Positions 58,984 to 64,000 of a DNA stretch of 64,000 nt are shown piece by piece (position 1 is the first letter of the stretch; each line of letters starts with the position of its first letter). The stretch is taken from assembly GCA_016745035.1 (NCBI GenBank), contig JADGDE010000006.1:62001-126000 (forward strand), read 5' to 3'. Source of the DNA: Thiotrichales bacterium (GTDB taxonomy: Bacteria; Pseudomonadota; Gammaproteobacteria; Beggiatoales; Beggiatoaceae). The translations under genes and the position numbers were made by a program. Under the pieces are notes generated by a model. It made no database searches, was not told the DNA's origin, and saw only the letters and a list, made by a program, of their open reading frames with translations.

Positions 58984-59934
58984 ATGAGCCATACTGGTTA
59001 TGCTCCAGCCAGACAACGTCTACAACGCAGCGAACTCGCTGTCCCCGGTTCCAACCCTCGCATGATCGAAAAAGCTTTAACCAGCGAAGCCGATTATGTA
59101 TTTTTAGATTTAGAAGACGCGGTGGCACCGGATGATAAAATTCCCGCCCGTAAAAATATTATTGATGCCCTGAACGACCTTGATTGGCGTGGTCATGGCA
59201 AAACTATTTCTGTGCGTGTCAATAGCATTGACACCCACTATATGTATCGCGACGTAGTTGAAATCGTCGAACAATCAGGTGAAAACCTCGATACCATTTT
59301 ATTACCTAAAGCTGGGGTTCCAGCTGATGTCTACATGCTCTCAGCGATGTTAAACCAAATCGAAACCGCTAAAGGTTTTAAAAATCGCATTGGCATCGAA
59401 GTCTTAATCGAAACCACCCTCGGTATGGCAAACGTGATGGAAATCGCCAAGCACGGCCGCGCTGAACGTCTTGAAGCCATGCACTTTGGTGTGGCTGATT
59501 ATGCCGCTAGCTGCCGCGCTCGTACCACCGTTATCGGCGGTCTTAACCCGGATTACCCAGGCGACCAATGGCACAATGGCTTATCGCAAATGCTCGTCGC
59601 TTGCCGCGCTTATGGCCTGCGTCCTATCGATGGCCCTTTTGGTGACTTTAACGACCCAGAAGCGTTTAAAGATGCCGCTCGCCGTGGTGCAGCACTTGGC
59701 TTTGATGGTAAATGGGCAATTCATCCATCGCAAATTGAACTGGCGAACGATGTGTATACGCCACCAGAAAAAGAAGTCACCCACGCGAAACAAATTCTCG
59801 AAGCTTTAGATGAAGCGGCGCGTGAAGGTCGAGGTGCTGCACAATTGCACGGTCGTATGATCGATGCGGCCTCTGCGCGTATGGCTGAAAACATTGTCAA
59901 TATTGACGATGCGATTCAAGCTAAAGGCAACTAA
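58984..59934 (+). CDS. mcl: L-malyl-CoA/beta-methylmalyl-CoA lyase
   Basis: The 316-residue protein belongs to the CitE/malyl-CoA lyase family: RSELAVPGSNPRMIEKAL, ADYVFLDLEDAVAPDDK with metal-binding acidic residues, and GIEVLIETTLGM. It splits malyl-CoA into acetyl-CoA and glyoxylate in the serine cycle or related routes. The malate-CoA ligase genes follow downstream on the same strand, which supports this assignment over citrate lyase. Confidence 0.9.
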   Translation: MSHTGYAPARQRLQRSELAVPGSNPRMIEKALTSEADYVFLDLEDAVAPDDKIPARKNIIDALNDLDWRGHGKTISVRVNSIDTHYMYRDVVEIVEQSGENLDTILLPKAGVPADVYMLSAMLNQIETAKGFKNRIGIEVLIETTLGMANVMEIAKHGRAERLEAMHFGVADYAASCRARTTVIGGLNPDYPGDQWHNGLSQMLVACRAYGLRPIDGPFGDFNDPEAFKDAARRGAALGFDGKWAIHPSQIELANDVYTPPEKEVTHAKQILEALDEAAREGRGAAQLHGRMIDAASARMAENIVNIDDAIQAKGN

Positions 59935-60224
59935 AGCCTTTTTACAGTTGAGGCTCTCATCAGCCCCATAGCGGGTTTACATCCTCGCCTTAACTGTGTA
60001 ACAAAAATTCTCGCAAGGGTTTAGATTCAGTTCTCCTTAAATAACAGATGTTACGCAAAGGCTTCTTCATGCCTTAAGGGTATAAAAAACCACACAGCTA
60101 AGCTTCACTATGCAGGTAAAAAACTTGAATAATGAAGCGTGACATCAGTTAAATAACAGCACAAACACAGAACCGAACAGAGCGCTTGCCTAACACCTTA
60201 GAACGATAAAGGTAATTTCAGCGC
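59935..60224. other. Intergenic region between mcl and mtkA
   Basis: This 290-base gap holds ACAGTTGAGGC (59944-59954) and GCCTTAACTGT (59987-59997), an imperfect inverted repeat that could form an RNA hairpin. The rest has no gene or clear terminator. The genes may still be one regulon. Confidence 0.5.
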
Positions 60225-61400
60225 ATGAATATTCATGAATATCAAGCCAAGCAACTGTTGGCGAAATTTGGCGTACCGATTCCCAAAGGCGGTATTGCCC
60301 ATTCCAAAGATGAAGCCATTTACCAAGCCAACGAACTCGGCGGCGACAAATGGGTCATCAAAGCACAAATCCACTCCGGTGCACGCGGTAAAGCGGGTGG
60401 GGTAAAACTTTGCTCCAGCCATCAAGAAATCGAAGAAATGTGTGGCAAACTGTTGGGTGAAAAACTCGCCACTATCCAAACCGGTCCTGAAGGCAAATTG
60501 GTCTCCAGCGTTTATGTTGAAGAGCCAAGCGCGATTGCTAAAGAACTCTATTTCAGCATCATCATGGATCGAGCCAGCCAATACGTGACCTTGATCGCCT
60601 CTACCGAAGGCGGCATGAACATCGAAGAAGTGGCAGCCGAAACCCCAGAGAAAATCATCACCGTCTCTATCGACCCAGCCGTGGGTTTACAAGCTTTCCA
60701 AGCCCGTCAACTCGCCTTTGGTCTTAACTTACCAACCGAAGCCTTAAATGTCGCTACCCGCACAGTAATGAACTGCTATCAAGCTTTTGTTCAATCAGAC
60801 GCGAACCTGTTGGAAGTCAACCCACTGGTCTTGACTGAAGACAACCACATCGTCGCTTTAGATGCAAAAATGACCTTTGATGAAAATGCGATGTATCGTC
60901 AAGCGGCTGTGGCTGAATTACGCGACACCACCCAAGAAGATCCCCGCGAAACCAACGCCAGCCAACACGACTTAAGCTATGTTGGCTTAGAGGGTAACAT
61001 CGGTTGCATGATTAACGGTGCAGGTTTGGCGATGGCAACGATGGACATGATCCAACACGCTGGCGGCGAGCCTGCCAACTTCCTCGATATTGGTGGTGGT
61101 GCGTCCCCTGAGCGGGTTGCCACTGCAATTGAAGCAGTCTTAGCTGACGATACCGTCGAGGCGATTTTAATCAATATTTTTGCTGGGATTAACCGCTGTG
61201 ACTGGGTTGCCCAAGGCATCGTTGACTTACTTGCTAAACGTGAAATTGATATGCCATTGGTTGTGCGTCTTTCCGGCACGAATGTCGAAGAAGGACAACG
61301 GATTTTGCGCGAGAGCAATACCAGCGTCATTACAGCAGAAACCTTGGCTGATGCGGCAGAAAAAGTCGTGGCAGCATGGAAACAGGCTACAGGGAAATAA
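60225..61400 (+). CDS. mtkA: Malate-CoA ligase beta subunit (ATP-grasp)
   Basis: The 391-residue protein begins MNIHEYQAKQLLAKFGVPIPKG, the signature of SucC/MtkA, and has an ATP-grasp core (WVIKAQIHSGARGKAGGVK) and C-terminal GGGASPERVATAIEAVL, IFAGINRCD. The family contains succinyl-CoA synthetase and malate thiokinase; position after malyl-CoA lyase supports malate-CoA ligase. It activates malate with ATP and CoA to give malyl-CoA. Confidence 0.88.
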   Translation: MNIHEYQAKQLLAKFGVPIPKGGIAHSKDEAIYQANELGGDKWVIKAQIHSGARGKAGGVKLCSSHQEIEEMCGKLLGEKLATIQTGPEGKLVSSVYVEEPSAIAKELYFSIIMDRASQYVTLIASTEGGMNIEEVAAETPEKIITVSIDPAVGLQAFQARQLAFGLNLPTEALNVATRTVMNCYQAFVQSDANLLEVNPLVLTEDNHIVALDAKMTFDENAMYRQAAVAELRDTTQEDPRETNASQHDLSYVGLEGNIGCMINGAGLAMATMDMIQHAGGEPANFLDIGGGASPERVATAIEAVLADDTVEAILINIFAGINRCDWVAQGIVDLLAKREIDMPLVVRLSGTNVEEGQRILRESNTSVITAETLADAAEKVVAAWKQATGK

Positions 61401-61409
61401 GGGGCTAAC

Positions 61410-62297
61410 ATGAGTATTTTTATTAACGAAAAAACCCCGATCATTGTCCAAGGGATTACCGGGCGTATTGGCTCTTTTCACGCTGAAGAAATGATCGAAT
61501 ACGGCAGCAATGTCGTTGGTGGTGTGACCCCCGGTAAAGGTGGACAAACCCACTTAGACCGCCCGATTTTCAACACGGTTGCAGAAGCGGTTGCCGAAAC
61601 CGGCGCTGAAGCTAGCATCGTTTTTGTACCCCCTGCCTATGCCGCCGATGGCATCATGGAAGCGGCAGAAGCGGGCATTAAATACTGCGTCTCTATCACC
61701 GACGGCATCCCTGTGCATGACATGGTGCGGGTTAAGCGTTATATGAACACCCTTGAAGCGGATAAACGCATGATCTTAACCGGTCCTAACTGCGCCGGTA
61801 CAATCAGCCCCGGTAAAGCCATGCTCGGCATTATGCCAGGTCACATTTACCAACAAGGCAATGTCGGCGTGATTGGGCGCTCAGGGACGTTAGGTTATGA
61901 AGCCGCAGCGCAAATGAAAGAGCTGGGCATTGGTATCAGCACCAGTGTCGGTATCGGTGGCGACCCAATCAACGGGAGTTCTTTCCGCGAAATTTTAGAA
62001 CACTTCGAGCAAGATGACGAAACCCACGCGGTGATGATCATCGGCGAGATTGGTGGCCCTCAAGAAGCCGAGGCAGCCGAGTTCTTCAAAGAGCACATGA
62101 GCAAGCCAATGGCCGCTTATATTGCTGGTTTAAGCGCGCCTAAAGGCCGTCGCATGGGACACGCGGGAGCGATTGTTAATTCTAGTGGTGAGAGTGCCGC
62201 AGAAAAAGTCGAGCTATTAAGAGCGGCTGGAATTAAAGTAGCACCTACCCCATCTGACATGGGTACAACCATGGCAGCATTGCTAAACGGCAAATAA
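61410..62297 (+). CDS. mtkB: Malate-CoA ligase alpha subunit
   Basis: The 295-residue subunit has an N-terminal CoA-binding Rossmann fold (TPIIVQGITGRIGSFHAEEM) and the phosphohistidine loop GHAGAIVNSSGESA near residue 250, where the His carries the phosphate intermediate. It pairs with the beta subunit encoded 9 bases upstream. SucD and MtkB cannot be split by motif alone; gene order favours MtkB. The downstream gene is convergent. Confidence 0.88.
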   Translation: MSIFINEKTPIIVQGITGRIGSFHAEEMIEYGSNVVGGVTPGKGGQTHLDRPIFNTVAEAVAETGAEASIVFVPPAYAADGIMEAAEAGIKYCVSITDGIPVHDMVRVKRYMNTLEADKRMILTGPNCAGTISPGKAMLGIMPGHIYQQGNVGVIGRSGTLGYEAAAQMKELGIGISTSVGIGGDPINGSSFREILEHFEQDDETHAVMIIGEIGGPQEAEAAEFFKEHMSKPMAAYIAGLSAPKGRRMGHAGAIVNSSGESAAEKVELLRAAGIKVAPTPSDMGTTMAALLNGK

Positions 62298-62301
62298 ATG
62301 C

Positions 62302-62328
62302 TAGAGCCGTAGCACTGCTGCGGCTCTA
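62302..62328. terminator. Hairpin after mtkB
   Basis: AGAGCCGTAG and CTGCGGCTCT form a stem with a small loop 5-10 bases after the mtkB stop. No T tract follows, so termination is uncertain. Confidence 0.45.
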
Positions 62329-62331
62329 CTA

Positions 62332-62492
62332 AGAGTCTATGCGAAATATGAATAATCTGCTGCAAATCCGCTATTTTGGTCTAATTCCGCGCTTTTATTC
62401 GTTAAATAACGCGTTATTCGCCTCACAAAACCGCAAAATTAGCCTCAAAATATCTGATTTTCGCGACGACTCCCATACTCCGCATAGACTCT
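62332..62492. mobile_element. MITE-like element between mtkB and ilvA
   Basis: A 161-base stretch starts AGAGTCTATGCG (62332-62343) and ends CGCATAGACTCT (62481-62492), a perfect 12-bp terminal inverted repeat that continues imperfectly for about 7 more bases. It codes for nothing. Its right end overlaps the ilvA stop codon. Confidence 0.55.
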
Positions 62493-64000
62493 AATTTAAA
62501 AATAACTGATAGGCGGGATTATCGTCTTCAAATTGATAGGTATAACCCAACTTATCGAGAAACAATTTAAAATCATCCAGTTCAGGTTCACAGACTTGCA
62601 CCCCCATCAGCACCCGACCATAAGCAGCAGCATGGTTGCGGTAATGAAACAAACTAATATTCCAGCGTTGCCCCATTTCCGTTAAAAAATGCAACAAAGC
62701 CCCCGGACGTTCGGGGAAAATAAAGCGGCAAATATGCTCTTCACAAACGCAATCAATATCGGCGCGGTGACAATGCCCACCAACCATATGGCGGACGTGT
62801 TCTTTTGCCATATCGTTATCGCTTAAATCAATCACGGCATAATCATGCTCAGCGAGTTTTTCAATCAAAGCCAGACGCTCAGATTCTAGCCCCGAAACTC
62901 GCACACCGACAAAAATCTGTGCTTGCTGGCTATCGGCATAGCGATAATTAAACTCGGTAATGGTGGCATTGCCCAATGTGTGGCAAAAACGGCGGAAACT
63001 GCCGGGCTTTTCATCGATGGTCACCGCCAATAAAATCTCACGTTTTTCCCCAACTTCGGTACGCTCGGCAACATATTGCAAGCGGTCAAAATTGATATTC
63101 GCACCGCTGGCAATAGCGATGAGGTTTTGGTCTTGGCATTGATTGCGGGCGACATAAGTTTTTAGCCCCGCCAATGCCAAAGCGCCAGCGGGTTCAGTGA
63201 CTACGCGGGTATCATCAAAAATATCTTTAATCGCCGCACAAATCTCATCGGTACTGACGGTTAGCACTTCATCGACCCATTGCTTGGCAATTTCAAACGG
63301 GTGTTCACCAATGCGCGCCACCGCTACACCATCGGCAAAAATGCCCACTTGTGGCAGCGTCACCGGATGCCCGGCTTCTAAAGCGGCTTTAAGACAAGCG
63401 GCATCTTCTGGCTCGACACCAATGACTTTAATATCCGGGCGAATATATTTCAGATAAGCGGCAACCCCCGCAATTAAGCCACCGCCACCGACAGGCACAA
63501 ATACCGCCTCAATATCTTGGCTATGCTGGTGCAAAATTTCCATGCCGACCGTGCCTTGTCCAGCAATCACATCGGGGTCGTCATAGGGCGGGATAAAAGT
63601 CAAAGCTTGGGCTTTTGCCATGTCTTTGGCATGAACCCCGGCATCATCGTAGCTATTGCCGTGTAAAATAATTTCTGCGCCAAAATTTTTCACCGCTTGA
63701 ACTTTAATATCCGGCGTGGTTTTAGGCATGACAATCAGGGCGCGAATGCCAAGTTTTTGCGCCGCCAGCGCCACACCTTGAGCATGATTACCCGCTGAGG
63801 CAGCGATAATGCCTGCGGCTTTTTCGGCATCTGTCAGCTGGACGATTTTGTTATAGGCTCCGCGAATCTTAAAAGAAAACACTGGCTGTAGGTCTTCGCG
63901 TTTAATCAACACGCGGTTTTGTAAACGCCGCGACAAATTAGCAGCCAATTCTAAAGGCGTTTCAGTAGCGACATCGTAGACACGGGCGCGTAAGATTTTT
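62491..64000 (-). CDS. ilvA: Threonine ammonia-lyase IlvA, 5' partial
   Basis: The open frame continues past the window edge: sequence upstream of an in-frame TTG at 63948 still matches IlvA (LRARVYDVATETPLE), so the true start is outside. The visible part has the PLP lysine motif VFSFKIRGAYNK and two C-terminal ACT-like regulatory domains (about residues 320-485). It deaminates threonine to 2-oxobutanoate for isoleucine synthesis and is feedback-regulated by isoleucine. The stop codon overlaps a MITE-like inverted repeat. Confidence 0.93.
   Translation of the reverse strand, partial: KILRARVYDVATETPLELAANLSRRLQNRVLIKREDLQPVFSFKIRGAYNKIVQLTDAEKAAGIIAASAGNHAQGVALAAQKLGIRALIVMPKTTPDIKVQAVKNFGAEIILHGNSYDDAGVHAKDMAKAQALTFIPPYDDPDVIAGQGTVGMEILHQHSQDIEAVFVPVGGGGLIAGVAAYLKYIRPDIKVIGVEPEDAACLKAALEAGHPVTLPQVGIFADGVAVARIGEHPFEIAKQWVDEVLTVSTDEICAAIKDIFDDTRVVTEPAGALALAGLKTYVARNQCQDQNLIAIASGANINFDRLQYVAERTEVGEKREILLAVTIDEKPGSFRRFCHTLGNATITEFNYRYADSQQAQIFVGVRVSGLESERLALIEKLAEHDYAVIDLSDNDMAKEHVRHMVGGHCHRADIDCVCEEHICRFIFPERPGALLHFLTEMGQRWNISLFHYRNHAAAYGRVLMGVQVCEPELDDFKLFLDKLGYTYQFEDDNPAYQLFLN

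Noticed and set aside
60225-62297. Assignment as succinyl-CoA synthetase (sucCD)
   Set aside because: Motifs fit both enzymes, but the upstream malyl-CoA lyase gene favours malate-CoA ligase; not excluded.
62491-63948. IlvA starting at the TTG at 63948
   Set aside because: Homologous sequence continues upstream in frame to the window edge, so the start lies outside.

Overview
The window looks like chromosome of a gammaproteobacterium, probably a sulfur-oxidising Thiotrichales/Beggiatoaceae-type organism. This is inferred from gene content: a serine-cycle malyl-CoA lyase/malate-CoA ligase cluster, a decaheme cytochrome and moderate GC. No 16S gene is present. Two halves are clear. About 1-50,400 is accessory DNA (a prophage with nested modules) ending at two tRNA genes. 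About 50,400-64,000 is ordinary chromosome.

Region 1 (1-16,560) is a prophage read mostly leftward. It holds tail/baseplate genes running off the left edge, a lambda-type head module (terminase, gpW-like, portal, S49 protease-scaffold, decoration protein, capsid), a Toprim primase-helicase with a small paralogous ATPase, and a divergent repressor region. Region 1b (46,363-50,252) holds a coupled P2-like tail cassette (gpU, gpX, gpD), two small membrane genes, a 0.6 kb repeat-rich region and a tyrosine integrase abutting the 3' end of tRNA-Lys. Shared promoter-proximal boxes (TTCTAATAGA and TTTGATATGC) suggest that both parts are one prophage split by a roughly 30 kb insertion.

Region 2 (16,700-27,970) is a type III-B CRISPR-Cas locus. 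A leftward operon encodes a small membrane protein followed by Cmr1-Cmr2-Cmr3-Cmr4-Cmr5-Cmr6. A divergent gene encodes a Cas6-reverse transcriptase fusion that stops where Cas1 is expected and has altered RT catalytic motifs. CRISPR array 1 follows it and is interrupted by a vapBC toxin-antitoxin pair and a small palindromic element. Cmr2 keeps the GGDD cyclase motif but has no N-terminal HD nuclease domain, which points to cyclic oligoadenylate signalling. The membrane protein at the head of the operon is the best candidate for an undescribed or Cam1-like effector.

Region 3 (28,000-43,440) is a plasmid- or phage-like module: DUF3164 protein, ATP-dependent DNA ligase, winged-helix protein, zinc-ribbon proteins, FtsK-like translocase, ParM/StbA-like actin with a StbB-like partner, an SLT-fold protein lacking its catalytic Glu, an intact GH24 lysozyme, a DUF4942-type DNA methyltransferase and a mobile-element-borne DNA sliding clamp. 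CRISPR arrays 2 and 3 lie at 39,570-39,958 and 43,558-44,447, each with a nearly identical leader. A type I restriction deletion scar and a second tyrosine recombinase with tandem 10-mers close this segment.

Region 4 (50,568-64,000) is chromosomal: a CHASE-type sensor kinase, FxsA, ManC/AlgA, an FHA-TM-decaheme cytochrome, small unknown proteins, an S24 peptidase-like domain, a DUF2259 protein, malyl-CoA lyase with malate-CoA ligase beta and alpha subunits, and a partial ilvA.
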